Shown here one piece after another: positions 16,289 through 24,570 of a DNA stretch of 64,000 bases. The notes beneath the pieces were generated by a model that was not told the origin of the DNA, searched no databases, and was given only the letters and a program-made list of their open reading frames with translations. Numbering within the stretch: position 1 is the stretch's first letter; every line of letters starts with the position of its first letter. Source of the DNA: Caldilineaceae bacterium (lineage in GTDB: Bacteria; Chloroflexota; Anaerolineae; Caldilineales; Caldilineaceae); assembly GCA_022827195.1 (NCBI GenBank), contig JAJDTL010000051.1, forward strand, positions 62,001 to 126,000, in the 5' to 3' direction. The position numbers and the translations under genes were made by a program.

Positions 16289-17509
16289 ATGCCACCCCAT
16301 CCCGTTCAGGCCCCCCCGGGCCCCCGCAGCCGGCTGCTTGCAGCCACAGCTTTCGCAATTGCACTGATCGCACTTATTTCAACCGGCTGTGATGCCGAGG
16401 GCGGACCCGCAGAAACGCCCACGCCAACGAAAACCCCGGCAGCGCAGGCGGCTGCGCCGACCGAAACTCCCACACCGCCGCCGCCGCCGCCAACCGCGAC
16501 GCCGGTTCCCGCCAACCTTGCGCCCTATACAGGTCTTCCCCTGGTCGACCCCTCGCTCCAACACGAAACGCCGGTCTTCGTCTGCCTCAATAACGATACC
16601 GTCAGCCGCTCCAGCCACTTTGGTCTCAACGAGGCCGATATAACGTACGAGTACATCGTAGACGGCTTCCTCCTGACCCGCATCACGAGCATGTACCAGA
16701 GCGTCCCGGCCAGGGAAATCGGCCCCGTGCGCAGTGCCCGCTGGCCCAACATCCACACGACATACATGTTTGACGGCCTGCTCGTCTGCTCGGGCGGCAG
16801 CGACGAAATCCGCTATATGCTCAGAAATGAGGTCGGGTTTCCCTATCTGGACGCCGACATCGAAGACGAGTTTAGCACGACCTACTTCTACAGCGTCGGC
16901 GACAACTACCGCACCCGCCTGCGCACCAGCGTTGATCGCGTCCGCCGCTGGGTCGACGACAAGATCCACACCTGCAGCGTGTCGCCGCTCTTGCCCTACT
17001 GCCTCGAGATCTTCAACCCCTGGCTTGAGTCGCAGCGCCACAACCCAAGGCCCCGCGAACTGGCAAGCCTTTCCTTCAGCGAGTCGCCGCCGAACTTTGC
17101 CGCGGGCGGGGCCGCGACAATCCACGTCCCTTATCCCGAGGGCAACAGCGTCGAGTGGCGCTTCGACGCCGCCAGCGGACGCTACCTCCGCTTCCAGAGC
17201 GGCGCGCCGCACATCGATCAGGCCACGGGCCGGCAGATTAGCGCCGACAACGTGATCATACTCTTTGCCGAACATGAACTGACCAACATCGTCGAAGACA
17301 GCCTGGGGACGCGCAGCGTAAAGATCCACCTGTACGGCTTCGGCGATGTGCGCGTCTTCCGCGATGCCATGGTCTACGAAGGAACCTGGCGCGCCAACGA
17401 CCAGAGCCCGCCGCGCTGGTTCGGGCCGGGCGAACAACCGATAACACTCAGGCCCGGCCGCACCTGGATTCAGGTCGTTCGCACGAACGACAGGATCAGC
17501 TACCAGTGA
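16289..17509 (+). CDS. DUF3048 (YerB-like) lipoprotein
   Basis: An exported protein of about 406 residues. After the ATG at 16289 there is a basic/proline region, a hydrophobic segment (LLAATAFAIALIALISTG) and a lipobox Cys in ISTGCDAEGG. A Thr/Pro-rich linker with TPTPTKTP and PPPPPPTATPVP leads to the mature domain. That domain shows the DUF3048 signature: APYTGLPL, then PVFVCLNND and IDGFLLTRI-like YIVDGFLLTRITSMYQ, IGPVRSARWPN and the C-terminal RVFRDAMVYEGTWRA. The family is of unknown function and related to Bacillus YerB. A start at GTG 16213, which has a GGAAGG upstream, would add 25 residues and cannot be excluded. It precedes pyruvate kinase by about 70 bases, but no functional tie is evident. 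Confidence 0.85.
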   Translation: MPPHPVQAPPGPRSRLLAATAFAIALIALISTGCDAEGGPAETPTPTKTPAAQAAAPTETPTPPPPPPTATPVPANLAPYTGLPLVDPSLQHETPVFVCLNNDTVSRSSHFGLNEADITYEYIVDGFLLTRITSMYQSVPAREIGPVRSARWPNIHTTYMFDGLLVCSGGSDEIRYMLRNEVGFPYLDADIEDEFSTTYFYSVGDNYRTRLRTSVDRVRRWVDDKIHTCSVSPLLPYCLEIFNPWLESQRHNPRPRELASLSFSESPPNFAAGGAATIHVPYPEGNSVEWRFDAASGRYLRFQSGAPHIDQATGRQISADNVIILFAEHELTNIVEDSLGTRSVKIHLYGFGDVRVFRDAMVYEGTWRANDQSPPRWFGPGEQPITLRPGRTWIQVVRTNDRISYQ

Positions 17510-17578
17510 GCCAGTCCGCTGCCAGGGCCGCCGCTCGGGCCCTTGACGGCCGTAGCAGGAATGAGTCGACCAGTCGCC

Positions 17579-19438
17579 ATGTCTAACGCCCCCGCGCGAG
17601 ACCCGGAAACGCAGAGACTGCGAGTGAAGATCGTCTGCACCATCGGGCCGGCCAGCTCCGACGGCGATGTCCTCGCCCGGATGATAGACGCGGGCATGAA
17701 TGTCGCCCGCATCAACATGAGCCACGGCGACCACGAATTCCACGCCCGCAACATCCATACCATCCGCGAAATCTCACAGGCCCGCAATCAACCGGTTGCC
17801 ATTCTCGTCGATCTCCAGGGGCCGAAGCTGCGCGTCGGCAGGATGCAGCCGGGCGGCGTGCGCCTGCAGGCAGGCGAAGATCTGGTCCTGACTACCGAAG
17901 AGATTACCGGCGGTCCAGGGCGGATTCCAATCCAGAACCACGAAGTGCCCCCAAGTATGCGGCCGCACGAGCGCATCCTGCTCGATGACGGGCTGCTAGA
18001 ACTCGAAGTCATCGATGCGACCGAGACAACCGTGCGCACGCGCGTCATCGTCGGCGGCGTTCTCCACGACCGCAAGGGCATGAACATGCCGCAGACGAAT
18101 CTCTTCATCCCTTCGATGACCGACAAGGACCAGGTCGACGTCGAGTTCGCGCTCCAACACCAAGCCGACTGGATCGCGCTAAGCTTTGTGCGCGCGGCAG
18201 CCGATATAGACGCCCTACGCAAAGTCGTCCATAGCCGGGCACCGATGGGGCGCGACACGCCTATCATCTCCAAGATCGAAAAACCGGAAGCGGTCGAGAA
18301 AATCGAGGAGGTCATCCAGGCATCCGACGGCATCATGGTGGCGCGCGGCGACCTCGGCATCGAAACCAGTCCCGAAGCCGTGCCAATGATCCAGAAAATG
18401 ATCATCGCCCGCTGCATCGAGACCGACAAGCCGGTCATCACCGCAACCCAGATGCTCGACTCGATGATCCGCAACCCGCGCCCCACGCGCGCCGAAGCCA
18501 GCGATGTCGCCAACGCAGTGCTCGACGGCAGCGACGCCATCATGCTCTCCGGCGAGACCGCTGCCGGCAGCTATCCGGTCAGGTCCCTGCAGACAATGGT
18601 GAAGATCGCCCACGAGGCCGAACGCGTCCGCAGGGCGACGCGCACAGGTTACCCCCCCGCGCAGCGCGCGGCGGCCGGCGTCTACGGACCGGGCCCAGCG
18701 CCCGCACCGGTCACAAAGTCCGCCGGCGGCCAGTCGCTTTCGGTCGCCGATGCCGTCAGCCAGGCAACCGTCGATACGGCCCAGAACGTCCGCGCAGCCG
18801 CCATTATTGCGCCAACTGCCCGCGGCGCGACGGCGAAGAAGCTGGCCCGCTTCCGCCCCTTCGTGCCGATCATCGCCGTCACACCTAACCACCTAGTCTA
18901 TCGCCAGCTCGCCATGTTTTGGGGCGTCTACCCCCTCATGGGCCAGCGCATGAACACCATCGACGAGATGTTGGAGGACGCCGTCCGCATCGCCCTGCGC
19001 GCCGGCTTCGTCGACCAGGGCGACGTGACTGTCGTAACCGGCGGCGTCGTCGGCGGCGTGCCCGGCGCGACCAACCTGATGACCGTGCGCCGCATCGCCA
19101 AGGTCCTGATGAACGGCCAAGGCGTCGGCAACCGCCGCATGAGCGGACGCGTCGTGCGCCTCGTACCCGGCCAGCCTCGCCTTGACCAATACCGTACCTT
19201 GACTACTCAGGACATCATCGTGGCGGAAGAGCTCGACCAGGCCAGCACCGAGTTGGTCTACCATGCAGGCGGCCTCATAACCGCCGAATCCGCGCCCGAC
19301 AGCATCGCCGCACTCGCCGCAGTCGAGCTGGGCATCCCCGCCATCCTGCAGGCCAAAGGAGACTGGGACGAGCTCGTCGACGGCCAGACGATCGTCATCG
19401 ATGCCAGGACCGGCAACGTATACGAATGGGACCTGTAA
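17579..19438 (+). CDS. pyk: Pyruvate kinase with C-terminal PEP-utiliser-like extension
   Basis: Glycolytic enzyme converting PEP and ADP to pyruvate and ATP. About 619 residues, longer than the usual 470. The core has VKIVCTIGPASSDGDVL, RINMSHGDHEFH, the substrate/Mg2+ region (ISKIEKPEAVEKIEEV, VARGDLGIETSPEAVPMIQK), NPRPTRAEASDVANAV and MLSGETAAGSYPV. The C-terminal 80 residues (TTQDIIVAEELDQASTELVY, then GGLITAESAPDS and LGIPAILQAKGDWDEL) match the PEP-utilising mobile domain seen as an extra tail in Bacillus and other pyruvate kinases. There is a Pro/Ala-rich insertion (GVYGPGPAPAPVTKSAGGQS) before the allosteric domain. The start is uncertain; ATG 17561 or TTG 17543 are alternatives. Confidence 0.95.
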   Translation: MSNAPARDPETQRLRVKIVCTIGPASSDGDVLARMIDAGMNVARINMSHGDHEFHARNIHTIREISQARNQPVAILVDLQGPKLRVGRMQPGGVRLQAGEDLVLTTEEITGGPGRIPIQNHEVPPSMRPHERILLDDGLLELEVIDATETTVRTRVIVGGVLHDRKGMNMPQTNLFIPSMTDKDQVDVEFALQHQADWIALSFVRAAADIDALRKVVHSRAPMGRDTPIISKIEKPEAVEKIEEVIQASDGIMVARGDLGIETSPEAVPMIQKMIIARCIETDKPVITATQMLDSMIRNPRPTRAEASDVANAVLDGSDAIMLSGETAAGSYPVRSLQTMVKIAHEAERVRRATRTGYPPAQRAAAGVYGPGPAPAPVTKSAGGQSLSVADAVSQATVDTAQNVRAAAIIAPTARGATAKKLARFRPFVPIIAVTPNHLVYRQLAMFWGVYPLMGQRMNTIDEMLEDAVRIALRAGFVDQGDVTVVTGGVVGGVPGATNLMTVRRIAKVLMNGQGVGNRRMSGRVVRLVPGQPRLDQYRTLTTQDIIVAEELDQASTELVYHAGGLITAESAPDSIAALAAVELGIPAILQAKGDWDELVDGQTIVIDARTGNVYEWDL

Positions 19439-19528
19439 AGATTCTTCCCGCTCTAGGGGTATCGTCGAAACCGGCCGGCTTCCACCAGGCCGCCGTAGGT
19501 GGCAGGCTGCGAACCACCTTCTCCAACG

Positions 19529-19550
19529 ACTAGAAACTCAAAACCGAAAA
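19529..19550. repeat. Short dispersed repeat (ACTAGAAACTCAAAAC type), copy 1
   Basis: ACTAGAAACTCAAAACCGAA lies in the 125-base gap between the convergent pyk and MFS genes. Related strings occur at 32241-32270 and 34961-34995. It could be a minor intergenic repeat family; A-richness in a GC-rich genome makes chance similarity possible. Confidence 0.4.
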
Positions 19551-19563
19551 AAAGAGACCGTCC

Positions 19564-20958
19564 TCAAACCACTGCCGGCGGCTCGTTCCCCGATTCAACA
19601 ATCGCCCGCCGTACGTCCACCCGCTGCAGCAGAAACATCCCGACGACAAAGAAGAAGATGACTGAGAAGATGGCCGGGCGCAGGCTGCCGACAAATTGGT
19701 TGACCCAGCCAAAAGTGAGCGGCCCCAGCCACGACGTTCCCCGCTCACTCACTTCGTAGATCGAGAAGAACTCCGCCTCTTTCCCTGCCGGTATCATGTT
19801 GGCAAACAGGCTGCGGCTCACTGCCTGCGTGCCCCCCATCACGACTGCTATGCACGCCGCCATGATCCAGAACTCCACCACACGGCTCTCTCCCCGCAGG
19901 CCGACATAGGCGTATACCACCATCACCGTCCACACCGCCAACCCGATCATCAGCGCCTTCTTCGCACCGATCCGGGTCGCCACCCTGCCGAAGAGCAGCG
20001 CGCCCGCAAACGCCACAAACTGGATCATCAGCACAATCATCGTCAGCGTTCCCTGGTCGATCTCGAGCCCCCCGTTCGCCAGCGGCGCCGTTGCAAAGAC
20101 CGCCGCGGCGCTGAATACGGTCTGGATACCGTCGTTGTATAGCAGATAGGCGATCAGATAGCGGATCGTGTGCGGATAGTTCGACGCCTCCTTGACCGTA
20201 TCCACCAACTGCTTGATGCCGGTCGAAAAGTAGCTCTCTCCAGAGGGAAGCGCGCTGACCGTGTCCCGAGAACGCAACAGGCGCCACGTCACGAACGACC
20301 AGCTGAACCACCACAACCCGCCCGAAAACAGGTTGATCCGCACCGCCAGCCCGGTATCGATTCCAAGAGTCTCGCGCAGCTGGTACAGAATGAGATTGAG
20401 GAGCAGCAAAATGCCGCCCCCCAGGTATCCCATCGCCCAGCCGACCGACGAGACGCGATCGCGGTCGTCCGGCTCGGCAATGTCCGGCAGAAACGCGTTG
20501 TAAAAGACGATCGCAGCCCCGAAAGAGAGGTTGGCAAGAATGAACAGCAGACCCCCGAGCGTCCACGACTCTTCGGTAACAAAGAAGAGCAGCATCGTCG
20601 CGATAGAGCCGGAAACAGCGAAGAACTGCATCAGCTTCTTACGCATGTTCGAATAGTCGGCAATCGCACCGAGAAGAGGCAGAAACACAAACTGCAAAAC
20701 GACCGAAATGGTGAAGCAGTAGAAGACGAATGAGTGAGGCGCTACGGGAATGCCCAGCACGGGCGCAGTCCCTTCTTCGCCTGCCGCCTGCAAGGCGAGC
20801 TCGGAAACATACGGGCCTAGGAAAACCGCGGCGACCGTTGTCGAGAAGGCAGAGTTGGCCCAATCGTAGAAATACCAGCCAACCTGCTCGCGGCGGTTGC
20901 CCCGCTCCAGCTTTCTGGCAGGACGCTGCGAAGGCTCAGCAGTCGATTCTTGAGGCAT
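19564..20958 (-). CDS. MFS transporter, UMF1/Atg22-like family
   Basis: A membrane protein of about 464 residues. It has the family hallmark VGWYFYDWANSAFSTTVAAV near residue 30, then roughly twelve hydrophobic segments including FTISVVLQFVFLPLLGAIAD, YNAFLPDIA, GWAMGYLGGGILLLLNLIL and GTQAVSRSLFANMIP (the conserved GG.Q..SRS loop). This family (vacuole effluxer Atg22-like in fungi) exports unknown small solutes, perhaps amino acids. The ATG at 20958 is preferred to more distal codons because GGGAG lies six bases upstream and homology begins there. It is convergent with pyruvate kinase and downstream of mtaB on the same strand. Confidence 0.88.
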   Translation of the reverse strand: MPQESTAEPSQRPARKLERGNRREQVGWYFYDWANSAFSTTVAAVFLGPYVSELALQAAGEEGTAPVLGIPVAPHSFVFYCFTISVVLQFVFLPLLGAIADYSNMRKKLMQFFAVSGSIATMLLFFVTEESWTLGGLLFILANLSFGAAIVFYNAFLPDIAEPDDRDRVSSVGWAMGYLGGGILLLLNLILYQLRETLGIDTGLAVRINLFSGGLWWFSWSFVTWRLLRSRDTVSALPSGESYFSTGIKQLVDTVKEASNYPHTIRYLIAYLLYNDGIQTVFSAAAVFATAPLANGGLEIDQGTLTMIVLMIQFVAFAGALLFGRVATRIGAKKALMIGLAVWTVMVVYAYVGLRGESRVVEFWIMAACIAVVMGGTQAVSRSLFANMIPAGKEAEFFSIYEVSERGTSWLGPLTFGWVNQFVGSLRPAIFSVIFFFVVGMFLLQRVDVRRAIVESGNEPPAVV

Positions 20959-21126
20959 AGCGCGCTCCCGAACGAATCGCGATTTGGGTTTGAGGGAAAC
21001 TGCTTGATGAACTCCGGCTTGCGCTCCTACCCACTCCTCTCTCAGGAGCTTGCATCGGGTGAAGCAGGAGTGTTCGAAGGGGGAAAGTGAAGTCGCCCCC
21101 AGCACGTGCCGAGGGGTTGTAATGCC

Positions 21127-22467
21127 CTAGTGCGGATGGAATACGCCATGAAAGGTCTCGCCGTGGACCACATCCAGGCGCACCTTCGTGATCTGGTTGC
21201 CGAGGTCAATGCCGGCCTGCGCCCTGCCTGTCACGCGCAGGTAGTTGTCGGTCAGCCCGCTCCACAGCAGCGTCTCCAGATCGTCGGCCAGCGGCTCTCC
21301 GCTACCCTCCCACAGGACAGGGCGCGTCGTGCCGAGGAAGCGCGCCCGCTCCAGCTGCCCTGTGCGCGCCACCACCGCGTGCATGCGCCGCGAGCGCTCC
21401 TTCTTGACCGTATTGGCTACCTGCCCGTTAAATCCGGCCGCGGCTGTGCCCGTGCGCGCGCTGAAGGGAAAGATGTGCGCGTGAGCGAAGCGCATCTCTT
21501 CAACGAAGAGCAGCCCCTCTTCAAAGTCGGCCTCGCTCTCCCCCGGGAAGCCGACGATCAGGTCTGTCGTGACGACCAGGTCCGGGATGGCGTCCCGCGC
21601 GGCAGCCGCCAACTCTCGAAAGCTGTCGATCGTGCAGCGCCGCGCCATCCGCCGCAGCTGGGCGTCGGTGCCGGCCTGCAGCGGCAGATGCAGGTGCGGG
21701 CACAGCCGCCCGGGCCAGCGCTGCCACAGGTCAAAGAATCCGTCTGCCAGCTCCCACGGCTCCAGACTGCTCAGCCGCAGCCGCGGTATGTCGGTTTCGG
21801 TCAGGATCGCCGAGGTCAAAGCCTTGAGATCGCTGCGCTCGCTACCGGGAAGGTCTCGCCCGAAAGCGCCCAAATGCACGCCGGTCAGCACGGCTTCCCG
21901 GTATCCGCCCACCGCCAGCCCCTGAACCTCGCGCACGACGTCGGCGACGGTGCGGCTGCGGCTCTCCCCGCGCAGCACAGTTACGATGCAGAACGTACAC
22001 CGGTTCTGGCAGCCGTCCTGCACCTTGACGAACGCGCGCGTCCGCCCGCCCTCCTCCTCGCCGCGCGGCGTCGCAAACGGCGTGCCATGCGGCTGGATGC
22101 GCGCCAGGTCGTCGGGATCGGAGAACGCCGCGCTCCACGGCTCGAGCAGCATGTGCAGCATCTCCTTGCTGCCGTTGTCGGCCACCAGCTCGACGCCCGG
22201 CAGCCGCGCGCTCTCCTCCGGCGCCAGCGTCGCATAGCACCCTGTCAGCGCGATACGGGCGGCAGGATTGCGCTTGTGAAGATGGCGCGCGGCCTGGCGG
22301 CTCTTGCGCGCCGCCTGCGCCGTCACCGCGCACGTATTGAGCACGATCACGTGCGCGTCCTCGGGGCGCCCTACGACGAGGTGCCCCGCCGCGCCCAGCC
22401 GGCCCGCCAGGGTATCGTTCTCACTGAAGTTTAGCCGGCAACCCAACTGGTCGAGGAAAACGCGCAT
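21127..22467 (-). CDS. mtaB: tRNA N6-threonylcarbamoyladenosine methylthiotransferase MtaB
   Basis: A radical-SAM methylthiotransferase of about 446 residues that adds the 2-methylthio group to t6A37 of ANN-decoding tRNAs. The N-terminal UPF0004 domain holds the auxiliary cluster cysteines: Cys10 or so in [26 protein letters not shown] and [10 protein letters not shown]. The radical SAM motif CxxxCxxC appears as [12 protein letters not shown] near residue 145. NTCAVTAQA rather than NTC.VR identifies MtaB over MiaB, and ESRSR follows the cluster as usual. A TRAM-like C-terminal part ([19 protein letters not shown]) is present. The ATG at 22467 is the natural start; a TTG lies six bases earlier. 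It is divergent from the TIM-barrel isomerase gene. Confidence 0.93.
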   Translation of the reverse strand: MRVFLDQLGCRLNFSENDTLAGRLGAAGHLVVGRPEDAHVIVLNTCAVTAQAARKSRQAARHLHKRNPAARIALTGCYATLAPEESARLPGVELVADNGSKEMLHMLLEPWSAAFSDPDDLARIQPHGTPFATPRGEEEGGRTRAFVKVQDGCQNRCTFCIVTVLRGESRSRTVADVVREVQGLAVGGYREAVLTGVHLGAFGRDLPGSERSDLKALTSAILTETDIPRLRLSSLEPWELADGFFDLWQRWPGRLCPHLHLPLQAGTDAQLRRMARRCTIDSFRELAAAARDAIPDLVVTTDLIVGFPGESEADFEEGLLFVEEMRFAHAHIFPFSARTGTAAAGFNGQVANTVKKERSRRMHAVVARTGQLERARFLGTTRPVLWEGSGEPLADDLETLLWSGLTDNYLRVTGRAQAGIDLGNQITKVRLDVVHGETFHGVFHPH

Positions 22468-22524
22468 GATCAACGAATAAATGCGGAGTCTCTTCGTTCG
22501 GCACAGAATAACACAGACATCCGC

Positions 22525-22553
22525 TTACCATTCAATCCCATTTCGGGTATACT
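22525..22553 (+). promoter_or_regulatory. Promoter placed for a leaderless transcript
   Basis: TTACCA (22525-22530), a 17-base spacer and TATACT (22548-22553) precede the ATG at 22561 by only seven bases. Initiation at the usual distance would place the 5' end on or next to the A of ATG. There is no Shine-Dalgarno sequence between. Confidence 0.7.
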
Positions 22554-22560
22554 CAGTGGC

Positions 22561-23382
22561 ATGAAACTATCACTCTCGGTACGCGTCGCTGAAAGTTTTG
22601 GCAACAAAAGGGTGAGCGCAATCCCCCTCGATGAGCTGGCCGGACTCGCCGCCGGCGCCGGCTATGACGCCCTCTGCATGCGCGCCTCCGTCGTCGGCGT
22701 CCACAGCGAGCCGGGCTCGTCTGAAGACGTGCGGCGAACTGTCGCCGCGCACGGGCTGACCGTTTCGATGGTTACCGCCGACTTTGCCGTGCCTGAAAAC
22801 AGCGCCGAAGGCCCGGACAGCCTGCGCAACATTACGCCCTCGCTCGACCTGGCCGAAACGCTCGGCGCCGGCCTCATCCGCATCTGCATGAAAGAGGAAG
22901 AGGACATCGGCCACGCGCAGCGCGCCGCTGACGAGGCACGCGAGCGCGACATCCGCTTGGCGCACCAGAGCCATACGCGCAGCCTTTTCGAAACGGTCGA
23001 GGGATCGGTCGCCGCCCTTAAAGCTGTCGGCCGCGCCAACTTCGGCATCATCTACGAGCCGGCCAACCTGGCGCTGTGCGGCGAGCCCTACGGCGAGGAC
23101 ACCTTGCGCGCATACCAGCCCTGGCTCTTCAACGTCTATCTGCAGAACCACACGCCCGAGCCGGACGGAACTTTCCCGATGGAGACCTGGACGCGCGGCG
23201 AGGTCATGTCCACTCTCCGCCCGCTGGACGCCCCGGGCGGCATCGACTTCCCCGCCATCTTCGACGCCTTGCGCGCCATCCACTACGACGGCTACATCAC
23301 CATGCACCAGGCCTTCGGCGGCGATATGACGCCCGCAGAGGCCACGCGCCGCACGGCCTCGTTCCTACGCGGCCTAATCTAG
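22561..23382 (+). CDS. Sugar phosphate isomerase/epimerase (xylose-isomerase-like TIM barrel)
   Basis: A 273-residue AP-endonuclease-2-type barrel protein. Features: LSVRVAESFGNKRVSAIPLDELAGLA then AGYDALCMRAS, LDLAETLGAGLIRICMKEEEDI, and metal-ligand-type residues in LAHQSHTRSLFETVEG, FGIIYEPANLAL, LQNHTPEPDG and YDGYITMHQAFGG. These proteins isomerise or epimerise keto-sugars, inosose or hydroxypyruvate-like compounds using a divalent metal. The message is probably leaderless (promoter -10 seven bases before the ATG). The gene is isolated between mtaB on the other strand and a toxin-antitoxin pair, so context does not help to name a substrate. Confidence 0.85.
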   Translation: MKLSLSVRVAESFGNKRVSAIPLDELAGLAAGAGYDALCMRASVVGVHSEPGSSEDVRRTVAAHGLTVSMVTADFAVPENSAEGPDSLRNITPSLDLAETLGAGLIRICMKEEEDIGHAQRAADEARERDIRLAHQSHTRSLFETVEGSVAALKAVGRANFGIIYEPANLALCGEPYGEDTLRAYQPWLFNVYLQNHTPEPDGTFPMETWTRGEVMSTLRPLDAPGGIDFPAIFDALRAIHYDGYITMHQAFGGDMTPAEATRRTASFLRGLI

Positions 23383-23609
23383 GCCGGCGCCTCTTCTCGG
23401 GCAGCCAAAAAAAAGCAGGCCAATCTGTAACCCAATTGGACCAGAGCGCGTCGCTATTTCAATCACCTCAGACTTGCCGACGAACAGACACAGGGAGTGA
23501 CCGAAAGTACACCTCTGACATAAGTTTTCTCCCAATGGGGCTTTGTCAAACCTGGGAGGCCAAGCTCCCGCCGGCCGCCGCTGCCGCCTTCAGTGGACCC
23601 GGCGGGCGA

Positions 23610-23924
23610 CTACCGTGGAACAATCACCACATAGTCGCGCCCTATCTCACGATGGAAACTCTCCGGCAGCCGCGCCCAATCGCGCGCCTCCACCAAGAAC
23701 GGAATCGTGGACTCGCGCAGCGCCTCCTCAACGTCCAACAGGTTGGCCGGTGGAATCTTCTCCAAACCGGGTCCACGTAGAACCAGGTCCAGATCGCTGC
23801 CTCCGTGGCTCTCTCTGCTGACCCGGCTGCCGTACGCCCACACCTCCACCTCGGGGAGATGCTCACGCAGGATCTCCTCCAACTTTCGGCGATGCCGCGC
23901 CTTCAGATGCAGCCGTTCACCCAC
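23610..23924 (-). CDS. Minimal nucleotidyltransferase (MNT), antitoxin of a HEPN-MNT pair
   Basis: A 104-residue MNT-family protein. Gly32-Ser33 in AYGSRVSRESHGGSDLDLVL start the polymerase-beta signature and Asp44/Asp46 are the metal-binding pair; a third acidic residue is likely in the strand FLVEARDW (Glu79/Asp82). In MntA/HepT systems this enzyme AMPylates a Tyr of the HEPN toxin to silence it. The gene starts eight bases inside the end of the HEPN gene, so the two are coupled. Order is HEPN first, then MNT. All MNT active-site residues are present. Confidence 0.88.
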   Translation of the reverse strand: MGERLHLKARHRRKLEEILREHLPEVEVWAYGSRVSRESHGGSDLDLVLRGPGLEKIPPANLLDVEEALRESTIPFLVEARDWARLPESFHREIGRDYVVIVPR

Positions 23925-24339
23925 TGCCGCCCTCCTCTATCACTCTGGTTAACGCCTCGACCTCGACGATAAACTGAGGCAGCAGCGCCAAAGTCAGCTC
24001 GGCGTAATGCTCTCCATATTCATGCGCGGTCTCGTTGCGGCAGGCGCGGTACGCCAGCCAACGTTCGCAGGCCTGATCGTCGATCAGACAATGCTTGGAG
24101 GCGTAACGGAAGATGTCATTGAAGTAGAGCTCGTCGGCCTGTCGGTTGCTGGCAAAGTAGGGCCGCAACCGCCGTTTCAGCAGTCTGCCGCTCTGCTCCA
24201 GCACAAGCTCAAACTCTTTGACGCAGGCCGCGAGATATATTTCATAGAGCATCTCTCCGGGTTCACACTCCTGGAGACCGTCCCATGCGCCTTTGAGTGT
24301 GCCGACGCAGCGGTCCAGGTGCTCCGTGTTTATCTTCAT
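23917..24339 (-). CDS. HEPN-domain protein (HI0074/HepT-like), toxin of a HEPN-MNT pair
   Basis: A 140-residue all-helical protein of the 'nucleotidyltransferase substrate-binding' family. The catalytic RNase motif RX4H is visible as Arg101-Asn-Glu-Thr-Ala-His106 in RACRNETAHEYGE, followed by a Tyr (Tyr108) in the position that the partner MNT AMPylates in HepT. Earlier pattern 'LDRCVGTLKGA' and 'LYFNDIFRYASKHCLIDD' agree with the family. It should be an RNase or tRNase toxin in its free form. GAGG precedes the ATG. The 8-base overlap with the MNT gene fits a two-gene operon. I found no clear promoter directly upstream. Confidence 0.88.
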   Translation of the reverse strand: MKINTEHLDRCVGTLKGAWDGLQECEPGEMLYEIYLAACVKEFELVLEQSGRLLKRRLRPYFASNRQADELYFNDIFRYASKHCLIDDQACERWLAYRACRNETAHEYGEHYAELTLALLPQFIVEVEALTRVIEEGGSG

Positions 24340-24570
24340 GAATGATCCTCACCCCTGCAACTCCCTCTCGCTACTACAGCATTCGGACCTTCCGCCCCAG
24401 ACTACCGGCAATAGAGCCCGCAGACAACATACGGGCCCCGTTCCTCCAAGGGCGTACGCAAAAATTTCTGTCCATTCCATCCAGGTGACCCCACCGTGCC
24501 GCCGCCACCGCAACCTGCCCCCGTTTGGCACGTAACGCCAACCCAAATCGGTTCGCCCTCTTCGAAAGAT

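Noticed and set aside
16379-17758. 459-codon minus-strand frame opposite the DUF3048 gene
   Set aside because: Low-complexity Val/Ala/Gly/Asp translation with no motif, fully antisense to a gene with signal peptide and conserved domain.
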